Shown here: piece by piece, positions 1 through 9,474 of the stretch
Numbering within the stretch: position 1 is the first letter of the stretch
Layout: the number at the start of each line of letters is the position of its first letter
Source: JAFGPS01 sp964628465
Lineage (GTDB): Bacteria > Planctomycetota > Phycisphaerae > Sedimentisphaerales > Anaerobacaceae
Length of the DNA stretch: 64,000 nt
Direction of reading: 5' to 3'
NCBI GenBank assembly: GCA_964628465.1
Contig: CAZVOA010000011.1
Coordinates: forward strand, 24,687-88,686
Made by a program: the position numbers and the translations under genes
Notes under the pieces: model-generated
The model's database searches: none
Seen by the model: the letters and a program-made list of their open reading frames with translations, nothing else
What the model was told of the DNA's origin: nothing

Positions 1-1403
1 CCTTTATTTAGGCCGACCAGTCCACCAATTTCTTTTGTTCCAGTAACATTCGGAGTTCCGGCAGCCAAACAATTCATTATAATTGCGTTATCATTATTGA
101 AGCCTACCATGCCTCCTACCCTGTTCGTTCCGGTGATATTAGCATTCGATACCATATTACAATCTAAAATGATTCCATTGTTTAAGCCAACTAAACTTCC
201 TATTTCAGTTGTTCCTTTTACATCTGCGCTTATAGCTGAATTACAGTCAGCAACAATACCATCATTTAAGCCGATTAAACCGCCAATTTGGTTGATTCCT
301 GTAATATTTGCATCACAAGTACATCTCGAAATTTTTCCTATTTTGCACCATTCTTGATCCGGCTCTGTGAAATCAAGAATTGTGTTATTCCACCCAATTA
401 ATCCGCCTATCTTTTCAGAACCAGAAATATTACCCCCGGTAACATGGCAATTTATAATATTACCGTTTACAAGATGCCCAACGAGAGCACCGACATACTT
501 GCCTCCAGTTGAAGAAATATTAGGATCAATAATACTCAAATCTTTTATTTCTGCTGATTTTCCGTTTATATATCCAAATAAGCCTATTCTGTCTTTACCT
601 GTCGTCAGATAAGTAAAACCATGAATTTTATGGTTATTTCCATTAAAAACACCAGTGAAAGGCTTTTTATTGGTTTCTCCTTTGTTATAACCAATTATAT
701 TGAAGTTGTTTTTAAATTCTGAGAGATTGATATCAGATGTCATACTAAAAAAGCTTGCCCAGTCTTCAGGATGCTCACCGATCTCATTCATATGCTTAGC
801 AGTATAAATAAGATATGGATATTGTAACGTTCCGATACCTCCACCATATTTTGTTTTGGCAATAGCATTGATTTCTGCATAAGATCCAGTATAAGCAGGT
901 GGTTTTATCGTACCAATAAGATAAACTAAATCATCAACAAAACTCAGTATGATATCAATATCGCTTTCTGAACTATCTTTTGTTTTACCGATAAGATGTA
1001 TTGTTGAACTACTGTCAGATATGGCATGTAGATCAAAAATATTAAAAACGTTCTCGAATGTGCCGGCAACTTCATGATTATTCGCATTTATTATAACAGC
1101 ATTAGAATCTGTAAAATATGCGCTATTAAAAATACTGTCAGCATAAAGTCCAAACTTCCCATCAACAAAATAATATGATTCATCATAGACAGACGAACCA
1201 TCGAAGTAATATCTATATACAGTGCTCGCTTCCGATAAAAATGTATAATTATTTCTTAATGCAGAACTGCTTGCACCGAATACAACAGCGGAAGATTGAA
1301 ACATGGTTATGCAACAGATAACGAAAAGCAAAGAATTAAGCCAGCCATATTTTTGTAACATGTTATTGTGTAATGATTTATAAAAATATTCTTTTTTTGA
1401 CAT
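1..1403 (-). CDS. GLUG-repeat exported surface protein (C-terminus outside window)
   Basis: An open frame runs from an ATG at 1403 to the window edge, 467 codons without a stop. GAGGAG lies about 8 nt upstream of the ATG. A hydrophobic stretch (residues 21-43) after a basic N-region looks like a signal peptide. Residues 50-230 resemble no family I recognise. From about residue 304 there are six GLUG-type repeats, each built around (I/V)GG(L/M)(I/V)G and a following Asn, at residues 304, 332, 373, 401, 429 and 459, spaced 28-41 residues. GLUG repeats occur in large secreted or surface proteins, some of them adhesins or peptidase-associated. Exact function is unknown, and the C-terminal anchor or catalytic part, if any, is not visible. 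Confidence 0.85.
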   Translation of the reverse strand, partial: MSKKEYFYKSLHNNMLQKYGWLNSLLFVICCITMFQSSAVVFGASSSALRNNYTFLSEASTVYRYYFDGSSVYDESYYFVDGKFGLYADSIFNSAYFTDSNAVIINANNHEVAGTFENVFNIFDLHAISDSSSTIHLIGKTKDSSESDIDIILSFVDDLVYLIGTIKPPAYTGSYAEINAIAKTKYGGGIGTLQYPYLIYTAKHMNEIGEHPEDWASFFSMTSDINLSEFKNNFNIIGYNKGETNKKPFTGVFNGNNHKIHGFTYLTTGKDRIGLFGYINGKSAEIKDLSIIDPNISSTGGKYVGALVGHLVNGNIINCHVTGGNISGSEKIGGLIGWNNTILDFTEPDQEWCKIGKISRCTCDANITGINQIGGLIGLNDGIVADCNSAISADVKGTTEIGSLVGLNNGIILDCNMVSNANITGTNRVGGMVGFNNDNAIIMNCLAAGTPNVTGTKEIGGLVGLNK

Positions 1404-1600
1404 GATTCCATACTCCTCTTGCGAAAAAAACATGCTATGATTATTCTGTTTTAAAACAACCAAATCATAATTAGAACTGAAATTTAAGCTACCTTAAAAC
1501 CAATTTCAGGTTGACGTATCTTGTGTATATTGCCTATATTATAATACCTGCAAGAAATTTTCCTACAAAATTATTAAGAAATTTTTAATAATTTAGATTC

Positions 1601-1690
1601 AACTCCCCAAAAAAATGGTAAAAACAGCCGCTTAGTGGCTGGGATTTATATGGTGTAAGCACTGAAAATCACCAACTATTTTGGGAGTTT
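1601..1690. repeat. Imperfect inverted repeat enclosing a small hairpin
   Basis: AACTCCCCAAAAAAATGGT at 1601-1619 is matched, imperfectly, by its reverse complement at about 1671-1689. Inside the arms is a short hairpin with CAGCC and GGCTG arms (1625-1641). The layout resembles a folded non-coding or miniature mobile element. No second copy was seen in the window. Confidence 0.45.
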
Positions 1691-1756
1691 AACCATAATT
1701 TATATGAATGTTGAAGACGGGAAACAAGTGTGTTCTTGCGGACACATAAATAAAAT

Positions 1757-1790
1757 AAGGCCTATATTGAAATCAATCAATATAGGCCTT
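1757..1790 (-). terminator. Rho-independent terminator of the 919-aa protein gene
   Basis: A perfect 14-bp stem, AAGGCCTATATTGA (1757-1770) against its reverse complement (1777-1790), has a 6-nt loop. On the minus strand it is followed by TTATTTTATTTA. It lies about 90 bp past the stop of the gene ending at 1879. The plus-strand flank is also T-rich, so it may work in both directions. Confidence 0.75.
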
Positions 1791-1878
1791 TAAATTTTCT
1801 ATTTTATACGTATCTGCATGAATCCGATTATTCAAACCGGAATAAATACTTGATACGCAAAATATAATAATCTACATA

Positions 1879-4638
1879 CTAATCACCAACTTTGACAAGC
1901 AAAAGGGCATCTATCCACAATCCATCTTCCCTGTTGGAAATTAGAATTGTATGCGTACCAGCAGTCAATGTAAATAAGGCATCCTGGTCACTGTTAAGGG
2001 AACTTAAGAAAGTATCCCACTGCCAGCTTGTACCACCAACCAGATTATTGGAATTTACCCAACCATCAGCGATAGTAGAACCTGCTGGTGTAAGTGTAAC
2101 ATCGTTACCATCTGCAGTTTTTACGGCAGTTGCAGTTGGTATCTTAACCCAGCATGAATCTCCCTCGTATTCGTTGCCTTGAATATAGATGCGAGCCATG
2201 ATTTTATAAACACCCGAGTCAACAGTAACATTGTAAGTAACTGTGCCTTCCGGATACTTTGGCTCTGTTGTACTTGAGCTTTTTCCATTCGTTACACCGA
2301 CATATGTACCACCAAAAGCACCGCTCAATACATTATTTACATCCATAGGTGCAGTAATAGTCACATAATTTTCGGCTTCAATATACAAATCAGGAGACGA
2401 AGTTACAGCTTGAATACCTGTAAGCATGATATCATCAAGATAAATTACACCTTGGCTACCTACTGTACCAACTCTCTTAATACCGATTGTAATATCAGGT
2501 ATATTAGTCAAATTTGCACCAAGGGCTGCAAGGTCTATATCCCATTGCCACCATAAATCTTTCATGAGAATATCGAGCGAACCGCTATATGTGGCTGTCT
2601 TACCGCCTATTTTGCAATATAACTCTGAATCACTAATTTCTGTAGTGTTTGGGTCGCCTCTGAACCAGATTGTTAGGGTCTTAGGTGAACCAATTGACCA
2701 GTCAGTTGTACCTATAGGCAGTTTTTCACTCTGTGCTTTGACTTCTGAATAACTGTATGATTGATTGTCATATGTCATTTGTGTAGAATGACCGCCGCTG
2801 TGGTTGATTGTTTGCAGGTATGGTTCACTCTTTCTACCCATATATGAACCGTTTGACGAATCACCAAGCTCGGCTCCATCTTTCCATGTCAAAAATACCG
2901 CGTCTTTGCCTGGATCATTACCATATCCAATCTCAAAACCATCTACAAGGATAAATTGCGGCGTTGAGAATTTCCATACTGGGCCATCCCATGTTGTATA
3001 TTCTTCTGCATCATTTACTTCATCGACTTTCCAATAGTATGTTTTGCCAAGACCAAGAACCATCGAATAGCTCGAATCTTCAGTTTCACCTTTAATAGCA
3101 GCAGTTCCGTCAATTACTGCATTCTTGTCAGAATCGATGTAAATCTTATGCACAGCAACACCTCTTCCGGCTTTCCAGCTTAATATGCTGCCAACATCTA
3201 CGTTTGTAGCATTATTTGCCGGGGAAGGTACTGTTACGCGGGTTGGAATGACGAAGAAACGAATTTCACTGATACCGCCGGTGTACATACCTTCTGTATG
3301 AGAACTCAGGAATGAAAGTTTTACATATTTAGCTATCGCTCCGTTCATATTAACGAAGATATCCGCTTTGTAAGTGCTTTCACCTGTACCCATCGGGAAT
3401 ACCTGTATTTCGTCAAGTGCTTTCCATGTTACATTATCGATGGAATATAATATATTCACATCTTTTGCGCCAAAAGGCAGAGAAGGTTCTGGTTCGTTAT
3501 AGTTCCAAATCTGAAGCTGATAAAGTTTGTAAACCTGATCCAGTTCATACTTAAGCCAGACATCTCCCGGGGCGTCACCCATACCTACCCACATAGTTGA
3601 GTTTGTTTCTGTGTTTTCATTTGAGTGTGTGCCGTTAACATCATCAAGTCCCTTGCCGTTATACGTTGAATTCGGATCCTGATAACTATAGACTTCGATA
3701 GGAGAATTAAATTCTACACCAATGATACTGTTGGAAGCGAGAACTCGACCTTCAGGCTCAGATGTAAACTTCCAGACGCCGCCTTTATTTGTTGCAGTGC
3801 CAATATCATCAACTCTCCAGTAATAATTTTTGCCGTATTCAAGCATACCGGGTTTGAGATTATTTACATCAAGAGCCTGGAACAGCACTACGTCATCATG
3901 TGCACCTGCTGTGGCATTTAAGACGTCATTGTAATCTGTACCAATGAATACATTAAATGTTTCGGCGAAAACGCCAGGTTTCCACCATACTTGTGTATCT
4001 AATGAAACATCTGTCGCTTTGTCTGCAGGATACGGTTTTGATGAAATAGTCAATGGTAAATTGGTAGTGCTTGCAGCAGGATCATTTGTTAATATCAATT
4101 GATCAATTTTCAAACCATCTTCCCTGTAAGCTATTTCGATAGTAGTGCTTCCTTTGGGTATATCAAATGTAATTAATGTACCCGGCCATGTTTGATTATC
4201 ATATTCATGGATTTGTGCCCAGAACCAAACCTGTGTATCTGCCGCCGCCATACTACGATCAATATTATTGCTATTTGTCCAGCCACTACTAGTTACTATA
4301 CTTGGAGTAGCGCCATTAATACGAACAAAGCATGAGTCATCGCCATCTCCACCTACTGTGCAGAGAACGCGAAGAAACAATTTATAGGTACCACCCTCAG
4401 TAACAGTAATATTATATTTCGCTATACCAGTCGTTGGAGGATTGCTATTATTGCTTCCTGACGGATTCACAATATATTTACCACCTGAAGCGGCGGCGTC
4501 ATCCTGTATTACAAATGGAGCGGTAATGGAATTCGCTGATTCAGCTTCCCGTATTATACTTTCTACAGCATTCGCTACGCTTGCACTTAACGCAAGAAAC
4601 AAGCACATAGAGATTGCAACAACAAACCTTTTATGCAT
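1879..4638 (-). CDS. Exported multi-domain carbohydrate-binding protein (CBM and discoidin-type domains)
   Basis: This 919-aa protein has a clear signal peptide ending near ANA (residue 24). The start is supported by AGGAG 8 nt upstream of the ATG. The first ~170 mature residues and the last ~165 look like two copies of a CBM6/35-type jelly-roll, each with an EAE(S/N) beginning and a REDGL(K/W)ID ending. Between them are two fibronectin-III-like segments that begin PYPADKATDV and PSPANNATNV, an F5/8-type (discoidin) domain at about residues 305-455, and a further beta-sandwich at about 570-750. No catalytic domain is evident, so it probably binds extracellular or cell-surface glycans. Similar architectures are common in Phycisphaerae. 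Domain borders are read by eye. Confidence 0.8.
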   Translation of the reverse strand: MHKRFVVAISMCLFLALSASVANAVESIIREAESANSITAPFVIQDDAAASGGKYIVNPSGSNNSNPPTTGIAKYNITVTEGGTYKLFLRVLCTVGGDGDDSCFVRINGATPSIVTSSGWTNSNNIDRSMAAADTQVWFWAQIHEYDNQTWPGTLITFDIPKGSTTIEIAYREDGLKIDQLILTNDPAASTTNLPLTISSKPYPADKATDVSLDTQVWWKPGVFAETFNVFIGTDYNDVLNATAGAHDDVVLFQALDVNNLKPGMLEYGKNYYWRVDDIGTATNKGGVWKFTSEPEGRVLASNSIIGVEFNSPIEVYSYQDPNSTYNGKGLDDVNGTHSNENTETNSTMWVGMGDAPGDVWLKYELDQVYKLYQLQIWNYNEPEPSLPFGAKDVNILYSIDNVTWKALDEIQVFPMGTGESTYKADIFVNMNGAIAKYVKLSFLSSHTEGMYTGGISEIRFFVIPTRVTVPSPANNATNVDVGSILSWKAGRGVAVHKIYIDSDKNAVIDGTAAIKGETEDSSYSMVLGLGKTYYWKVDEVNDAEEYTTWDGPVWKFSTPQFILVDGFEIGYGNDPGKDAVFLTWKDGAELGDSSNGSYMGRKSEPYLQTINHSGGHSTQMTYDNQSYSYSEVKAQSEKLPIGTTDWSIGSPKTLTIWFRGDPNTTEISDSELYCKIGGKTATYSGSLDILMKDLWWQWDIDLAALGANLTNIPDITIGIKRVGTVGSQGVIYLDDIMLTGIQAVTSSPDLYIEAENYVTITAPMDVNNVLSGAFGGTYVGVTNGKSSSTTEPKYPEGTVTYNVTVDSGVYKIMARIYIQGNEYEGDSCWVKIPTATAVKTADGNDVTLTPAGSTIADGWVNSNNLVGGTSWQWDTFLSSLNSDQDALFTLTAGTHTILISNREDGLWIDALLLVKVGD

Positions 4639-5236
4639 AATAAAACTCCTTCACTAAAACTAAAACTTATTCTTTTTGGTAATACACCAAAACAATTTAC
4701 AACAAAAGTGAAAAATACTCCAAGATGAATAATGACCTTTTCCTAATTTATGTTTAAATAGTGACATGTATCTGCCCAGGATAATGTTACCGAGTTGTCT
4801 AATACCTCCTTCCAAATCTAAATAAATATAGAAAATGAAGGGAACAGAAAAAAACTGTCTCCATCAAGATCATCATTTTTGGTGTATAGTCTCTATATTA
4901 AGAATATAACGCAATATTGTCATTATGCCAAATTCATAAAATGGCATAAAAACAAAAAACAATACACAAATAATTATTTTATTCACATTGGAACAAAATA
5001 CCTATAAAGGCAGGATAGCAATAATTGAAGCTGCAGTATGAAGCTTCTATATAAACGCACCCATCCTATAGAAGTTATTATCGGCTAGCCTGAAAAGATA
5101 ACACAAACCCCTTTTCAAATGTTAATACCAATACTATTCTAATTTATAAATAAAAATTGTTATTAAGTCAAGAATTTTCTTAAAAAACATTATAATCAAT
5201 AGAATTTTCCATAAACAACATATATACTTAAACAAT
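4639..5236. other. AT-rich divergent intergenic region
   Basis: This 598-bp gap lies between the minus-strand surface-protein gene and the plus-strand Nudix gene, so it should hold both promoters. A TATAAT at about 5190-5195, roughly 40 bp before the Nudix start, is a possible -10 element. An 8-bp hairpin (CTTCTATA 5044-5051 with TATAGAAG 5067-5074) is present. No gene or riboswitch was recognised. Confidence 0.45.
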
Positions 5237-5698
5237 ATGGCAGAAAAAGGACAATATATATACGAATGGCCCAGACCGATGGTTACTGTGGATGCAGTGA
5301 TTTTTAAGCGTACTCAAGGTAAAATCGCTATATTGCTTATAAACAGAAAAAATGATCCATATAAAGGATGTTGGGCTTTTCCAGGTGGTTTTGTTGAGAT
5401 GGATGAAGAGCTTGATGATGCCGCTGCCAGAGAATTAGCCGAGGAAACCAACCTGAAAGATATAGATTTGGAACAAATGCATACTTTCGGCAAGGTTGGA
5501 CGTGATCCAAGGGGCAGGCAAATTACAATTGCTTTTATTGGATTTACAGACGAAAATAACGAAAATATAAAAGCCGGTGATGATGCCGCTCAGGCAAAAT
5601 GGTTCGATATAAACGATTTACCTAAAAATATGGCTTTTGACCATGACGAAGTTGCTAAATTCGCTATTGAAAGAATAAGGAAGAAAAATGACAGATGA
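5237..5698 (+). CDS. Nudix hydrolase
   Basis: This 153-aa protein carries a Nudix box at residues 51-73: G51, five residues, E57, seven residues, then REL-x-EE-T-N-L. The last Gly of the consensus is Asn. The box coordinates Mg2+ for cleavage of nucleoside diphosphates linked to another moiety. The WAFPGGFVEMDE and RDPRGR segments resemble ADP-ribose pyrophosphatase or related sanitising enzymes, but the substrate cannot be set from sequence. No strong ribosome binding site precedes the ATG. The stop overlaps the pyrD start by 11 bp, so the two genes are probably co-transcribed. Confidence 0.88.
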   Translation: MAEKGQYIYEWPRPMVTVDAVIFKRTQGKIAILLINRKNDPYKGCWAFPGGFVEMDEELDDAAARELAEETNLKDIDLEQMHTFGKVGRDPRGRQITIAFIGFTDENNENIKAGDDAAQAKWFDINDLPKNMAFDHDEVAKFAIERIRKKNDR

Positions 5699-6623
5699 AA
5701 TGGACTTATCAGTTGGATTTGCGGGCATAAAGTTGAATAATCCCGTATTTACAGTTTCAGGAACATGCGGCTATGTTAATGAAATGGATGATTTTATTGA
5801 CATAAACCAGCTTGGCGGATTTATCACGAAAAGCATATCCGTTCGCCCTCGAAATGGAAATCCTTCCCCAAGAGTGGTCGAAACTGACTCAGGAATGCTA
5901 AATGCTATCGGCTGGGCAAATGTTGGGCTCGATAAGTTCATTGCCGAGAAAATCCCCCTCCTTCGGAAGAAAAAAACAGCGATTTTTGTAAATATAGCCG
6001 GAGAAAATACTGGTGAATACGCCGCTGTAGTGGAAAGATTAGCTGGCGAAAGCTCAATAGCTGGTTTCGAGTTAAATATCAGTTGTCCCAACGTCAAGCA
6101 TGGCGGCATAGGATTCGGAACCGACCCTGCTCTCGTGAGAGAAGTTACTTCCGCGGTTAAAAGTGTTTGCGGCGATAAATTATTGATGGTCAAGCTGGCT
6201 CCGATGGTTACGGATATTAGCGCAATCGCAAGAGCCGCAATAGAATCCGGCGCAAACGCTCTCAGTATGATAAATACTTTTACTGCAATGGTAATCGACA
6301 TCGAGACAAAGAAGCCCGTTCTTGCAAACAGAACCGGCGGTCTTTCAGGACCGGCAATAAAACCAATTGCCGTTTATCTCGTTAATAAGTTATATAACGA
6401 AGTTGCGAAAGAAGCCGGTATTCCAATTCTTGGTATGGGCGGCATAAGAAATACTTCAGACGCTATTGAATTTATAATCGCGGGCGCATCCGCGGTTGGA
6501 GTTGGAACCGCAAATTTCAATGACCCTGAAATCCCAATAAAAATCATAGATGGCTTAAAAAAATATTGTTCCGATCACTCTATTATTAATATTAAAGACC
6601 TGACCGGTTCGCTTGTGAGTTAA
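5688..6623 (+). CDS. pyrD: Dihydroorotate dehydrogenase, class 1B type
   Basis: This 311-aa protein oxidises dihydroorotate to orotate in pyrimidine synthesis, using FMN. It has the class 1 layout: FTVSGTCGY near the N-terminus, LNAIGWANVG (71-80), and the catalytic-base cysteine C133 in ELNISCPNVKHGG. Cys rather than Ser at this place indicates a soluble class 1 enzyme. Near the C-terminus GMGGIR and AGASAVGVGT form the phosphate-binding part. Class 1B enzymes usually pair with PyrK, but no pyrK is adjacent here. ATG codons occur at 5688 and 5700; the former follows a GGAAGAA stretch. Confidence 0.92.
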   Translation: MTDEMDLSVGFAGIKLNNPVFTVSGTCGYVNEMDDFIDINQLGGFITKSISVRPRNGNPSPRVVETDSGMLNAIGWANVGLDKFIAEKIPLLRKKKTAIFVNIAGENTGEYAAVVERLAGESSIAGFELNISCPNVKHGGIGFGTDPALVREVTSAVKSVCGDKLLMVKLAPMVTDISAIARAAIESGANALSMINTFTAMVIDIETKKPVLANRTGGLSGPAIKPIAVYLVNKLYNEVAKEAGIPILGMGGIRNTSDAIEFIIAGASAVGVGTANFNDPEIPIKIIDGLKKYCSDHSIINIKDLTGSLVS

Positions 6624-6625
6624 TA

Positions 6626-6925
6626 ATGGAAACTTTAAAATCACTGCTTGAATATTTTCCGATGGCGGTTTATACCGGCACCTGTCTTGTGTTTATCAGC
6701 GAAAACTGGCGTATTGAATTGTCCGAACATAAAGACAGCGACTACAGCAAAGGTGATAACAGGGCTGATATTATAAGAGTCAGGTTTTATAAAATAGCTC
6801 TGAACGGCGATGTAATCCCAGGCCATTATGAAGATTTTCAAATCCCCGTACTGGGCGAGCTTGCTGAACAAATTGAAAAATATATACAAATGGCAGTAGG
6901 TGTTAATCTTAAAGAAATTATTTAA
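6626..6925 (+). CDS. Small protein of unknown function
   Basis: This 99-aa protein was not recognised. It starts 2 bp after pyrD and its stop abuts the ATG of the DUF167 gene, so it is almost certainly translated as part of this operon. There is no signal peptide or obvious membrane helix. It is mixed alpha/beta in character, with a charged DSDYSKGDNRAD segment and an amphipathic C-terminal helix (ELAEQIEKYIQMAVG). The operon position does not by itself suggest a role. Confidence 0.75.
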   Translation: METLKSLLEYFPMAVYTGTCLVFISENWRIELSEHKDSDYSKGDNRADIIRVRFYKIALNGDVIPGHYEDFQIPVLGELAEQIEKYIQMAVGVNLKEII

Positions 6926-7225
6926 ATGACTGATTTGAATATTCGAGAAGTTGATGGTAATGTAACTTTTACTGCCAAAATTGTTCCCGGCAGCAGTTCG
7001 CCAACAAAGATATGCGGCCTGCTTGATGGAATGCTGAAAATCAAGGTCGCCGCTGCACCAGAAAAAGGAAAAGCCAATCAATGCCTGGTTAAATTTCTTG
7101 CCGAAATGCTTGATGTCAAAAAAAACTCAATTCAAATAATATCCGGCCAAACAAACCCAATTAAACAAATACAAATTTCTGAAATCTCAATCGAGGCCGT
7201 AAAGAAAAAACTGAATTTACTATAA
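6926..7225 (+). CDS. DUF167 (YggU-type) protein
   Basis: This 99-aa protein fits the small DUF167 family in length and pattern: an N-terminal strand, VPGSSSPTKICGLLDG, then LKIKVAAAPEKGKANQ and KKNSIQIISGQ. Family members such as E. coli YggU have known structures but no firm function. The ATG directly follows the upstream stop, which points to translational coupling. Confidence 0.88.
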   Translation: MTDLNIREVDGNVTFTAKIVPGSSSPTKICGLLDGMLKIKVAAAPEKGKANQCLVKFLAEMLDVKKNSIQIISGQTNPIKQIQISEISIEAVKKKLNLL

Positions 7226-7239
7226 ACGGACTTTTATTA

Positions 7240-8664
7240 ATGAACCCCAAATCCACCCTGCCCGCAAACAATGACTTGTATGAAACATCCTTTGGATATA
7301 TGCTGAAGCTGTCCGCGCCTATGATTATTACTACCATTTCGATGACAGTAATGCAATTTGTGGACAGATTCATGGTATCCAAACTTGGCACTGGCCCTCT
7401 TGCGGCAATCTGGCCGGCGAGCCTTGTCGCGTTTATTCCCGGCGGATTCGCGATGGGAGCATATACAAGCCTTAACACTTTCGTTAGCCAAAGTCTTGGG
7501 AGAGGCAATAAAACAGACTGCTCGAAATATTTCTGGCAATCTGTTTACATGGGTCTTTTTTATTGCATTGTTGTAGGCATAATCATGTGGCCGGCCGCCC
7601 CTTGGATTTTCAGAATAATGGGACAGCCGCAAGAAGTTATAGAACTGGAAGTAATATATCTTCGCATTATGCTATATGCGCAAATTATAGCGGTCATGAA
7701 CTGGTCGAGCAACCAGTTCTTTATGGGCATACATCGCCCTGTCATTACCATGATTTCAGCTTTATGCAGTCAGGTTATTAACGTCATTGTTAATTATCTT
7801 TTGATATTTGGAAATTATGGTTTTCCAAAGCTTGGTATAGCCGGAGCCGGCTGGGGAACATTTGCCGCAATATCTCTTGCCGCCTGCATAAATATGTCTG
7901 TATTTTTAAGTTCACGTATGAATGCGGCGTATCAGACAAAAAAGATTTTGAAAATTGATGCACAAAAAATGTATGACCTGTTGAGAATAGGACTTCCCGC
8001 GGGATTTGTTTTAACATTAAATGTCGGATTATGGGGTGTGATTCTTTCCGCTTTAATAGGTCGGTTCGGCAGCGAAGCTTTAGCCGCGACCAGTGCGGTA
8101 CTTTCATATACAAATTTGTCGGTAATGCCTGTTGTCGGGATTTCAATATCGCTTACCGCGGCGGTTGGCAGAATTATTGGAAAAGGCAGGAAGGAACTCG
8201 CGATAAAACAGACAAATCTTTGCCTGAAAATCGCGCTAATATATATGGGGACAATGGGAGCCTGCTTTTTTCTCTTTCGTAATTCCTTGATGTCTTTTTT
8301 ATCAAATGACCACCGGGTAATAAATTCAGGTATGGACATTCTTATTTGCGCCGCTATTTTTCAGGTCTTTCACGCGGCGAGAACTATCTACGGCGGTTCG
8401 CTTCGCGGGGCAGGTGACACTGCATGGCTGGCGGTAGTCTCTGCTATTGGCTCAGTGTTTATTTTAGGTATAGGCGGCTACCTTGCGGCCAGACTATTTC
8501 CGTCTCTTGAGGCCTTGGGGCCTTGGATTGCGGCTACTTTAAGCGTTATAGCAATAGGATTAGCAAGCTACTGGAGATTTAAGAGCAATAAATGGCAGAA
8601 AATCGACCTGTTTAAGCGACGACAGACAGAGATACCCGTCGAAACAGAACCCATGTTCGAATAA
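7240..8664 (+). CDS. MATE-family multidrug/sodium antiporter
   Basis: This 474-aa integral membrane protein has about twelve hydrophobic segments in two similar halves, as expected for MatE exporters of cationic drugs or metabolites driven by Na+ or H+. Typical features are the N-terminal LSAPMIITTISMTVMQFVDR segment, GGFAMGAYTSLNTFVSQSLG early on, and GAGDTAWLAVVSAIGS in the second half. It sits 14 bp after the DUF167 gene and closes this plus-strand run. The transported substrate cannot be inferred. Confidence 0.9.
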   Translation: MNPKSTLPANNDLYETSFGYMLKLSAPMIITTISMTVMQFVDRFMVSKLGTGPLAAIWPASLVAFIPGGFAMGAYTSLNTFVSQSLGRGNKTDCSKYFWQSVYMGLFYCIVVGIIMWPAAPWIFRIMGQPQEVIELEVIYLRIMLYAQIIAVMNWSSNQFFMGIHRPVITMISALCSQVINVIVNYLLIFGNYGFPKLGIAGAGWGTFAAISLAACINMSVFLSSRMNAAYQTKKILKIDAQKMYDLLRIGLPAGFVLTLNVGLWGVILSALIGRFGSEALAATSAVLSYTNLSVMPVVGISISLTAAVGRIIGKGRKELAIKQTNLCLKIALIYMGTMGACFFLFRNSLMSFLSNDHRVINSGMDILICAAIFQVFHAARTIYGGSLRGAGDTAWLAVVSAIGSVFILGIGGYLAARLFPSLEALGPWIAATLSVIAIGLASYWRFKSNKWQKIDLFKRRQTEIPVETEPMFE

Positions 8665-8665
8665 T

Positions 8666-9406
8666 TTAATCTTCTTGTTTATCCTGTAGAGACGCACGGC
8701 CGTGCGTCTCTACGATGTTGCGAATCGCTGCGGTTGTTTCATATGTCGCAATACCCAGCGGCAGAGACGGCATACACTCGATTCTTATATCAATATATTT
8801 CTCCGCCGTATCGACATCAACCAGAGGTTCCTCATCAAGCCACGCCTGAATTCTGTCAGGTTCAACTCTCAAACGTACTTTATACCATTGATTGGACTCA
8901 AAGTCTCTGAACGTTGTAGTTTCATTTTCTGAGGCATCATAGTTGTCAAGACTTGAAAGGCCGCAGAGATTTCCGCCCCAGCCGCCAAGAATCAATGTGC
9001 ATGGCTGCTCCCCTACTGGAAAAGTCAGGCCGCAAAAGAAATCAGAACCGTCAACACGCATTGCCTCAAGCGTAATCTCATAATTCATAGTTACGAGCGG
9101 CCCAGTCCAGTTAATACCCTGCATGAAGCCGCCGTTTATGCTTTTCTCTATATAAATAGAACCATCTTTAACATGGACTTTACCTGGTTTATAAAAATCA
9201 GATACTTCCCATTTCCCCAGCGATTTACCATCAAACATATTGATAGAACTATCATCCGCCTGGTTTTTCGAGCCGCAGCCGTATAAGAAAGACATGCAAA
9301 ACAAAGCCAAACTGGAAATTAAGTATTTTCTTGCGATTAATAAGTTGAGAGAATCTTTCGATTGTAGAGACGCACGGCTGTGTGTCTTTACTGATTTATT
9401 ATTCAT
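8666..9406 (-). CDS. DUF1080-like lipoprotein with palindromic repeats at both ends
   Basis: From the ATG at 9406 (AAGGTGA 5 nt upstream) the product is 246 aa. A longer frame could start at 9475, where TAATG overlaps the upstream stop, but that would put the signal peptide too far inside. A lipobox-like FLYGC indicates a lipoprotein. The rest resembles DUF1080 (3-keto-disaccharide hydrolase-type jelly roll): NMFDGKSLGKWE, VKDGSIYIEK, QWYKVRLRVEPDRIQAWLD. Residues between the start and the hydrophobic segment, and the C-terminal VETHGRASLQ segment, are encoded by two copies of the same palindromic repeat. The reading frame has absorbed both insertions. Confidence 0.7.
   Translation of the reverse strand: MNNKSVKTHSRASLQSKDSLNLLIARKYLISSLALFCMSFLYGCGSKNQADDSSINMFDGKSLGKWEVSDFYKPGKVHVKDGSIYIEKSINGGFMQGINWTGPLVTMNYEITLEAMRVDGSDFFCGLTFPVGEQPCTLILGGWGGNLCGLSSLDNYDASENETTTFRDFESNQWYKVRLRVEPDRIQAWLDEEPLVDVDTAEKYIDIRIECMPSLPLGIATYETTAAIRNIVETHGRASLQDKQED
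8686..8713. repeat. Palindromic repeat family A, copy 1 (perfect)
   Basis: A perfect 28-bp palindrome with arms GTAGAGACGCACGG. It lies inside the 3' end of the DUF1080-like gene and encodes part of its C-terminal tail. Related copies are at 9364, 13232 and 13328. Confidence 0.9.
9364..9391. repeat. Palindromic repeat family A, copy 2 (degenerate)
   Basis: The left half, GTAGAGACGCACGG, equals copy 1. The right half has several substitutions, so the palindrome is imperfect. It is translated within the N-terminal part of the DUF1080-like lipoprotein, ahead of the signal sequence. Confidence 0.85.
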
Positions 9407-9474
9407 TGTATCACCTTGAATATTAAAATTTACGTTTCTTTTTTTTCTGATTTTAGACAGCCAATCATCGCCCA

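Larger units (their letters stand above)
1404..1878. other. Intergenic region with an inverted repeat and a terminator
   Basis: This 475-bp gap separates two minus-strand surface-protein genes. It holds an imperfect inverted repeat (1601-1690) and a strong hairpin (1757-1790). The rest is AT-rich, and the part next to 1403 should carry the promoter of the GLUG gene. I saw no open frame worth calling. Confidence 0.6.

Noticed and set aside
97..612. Two plus-strand open frames at the left edge
   Set aside because: They are antisense to the GLUG-repeat gene. The minus frame has a start, ribosome binding site, signal peptide and regular repeats; the plus frames have none.
4925..4946. TGCCA...TGGCA inverted repeat
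   Set aside because: Five-base arms in AT-rich DNA with no T run and no second copy; chance is sufficient.
5044..5074. CTTCTATA/TATAGAAG hairpin before the Nudix gene, considered as a riboswitch or attenuator
   Set aside because: No recognised riboswitch core, no terminator or anti-terminator partner.
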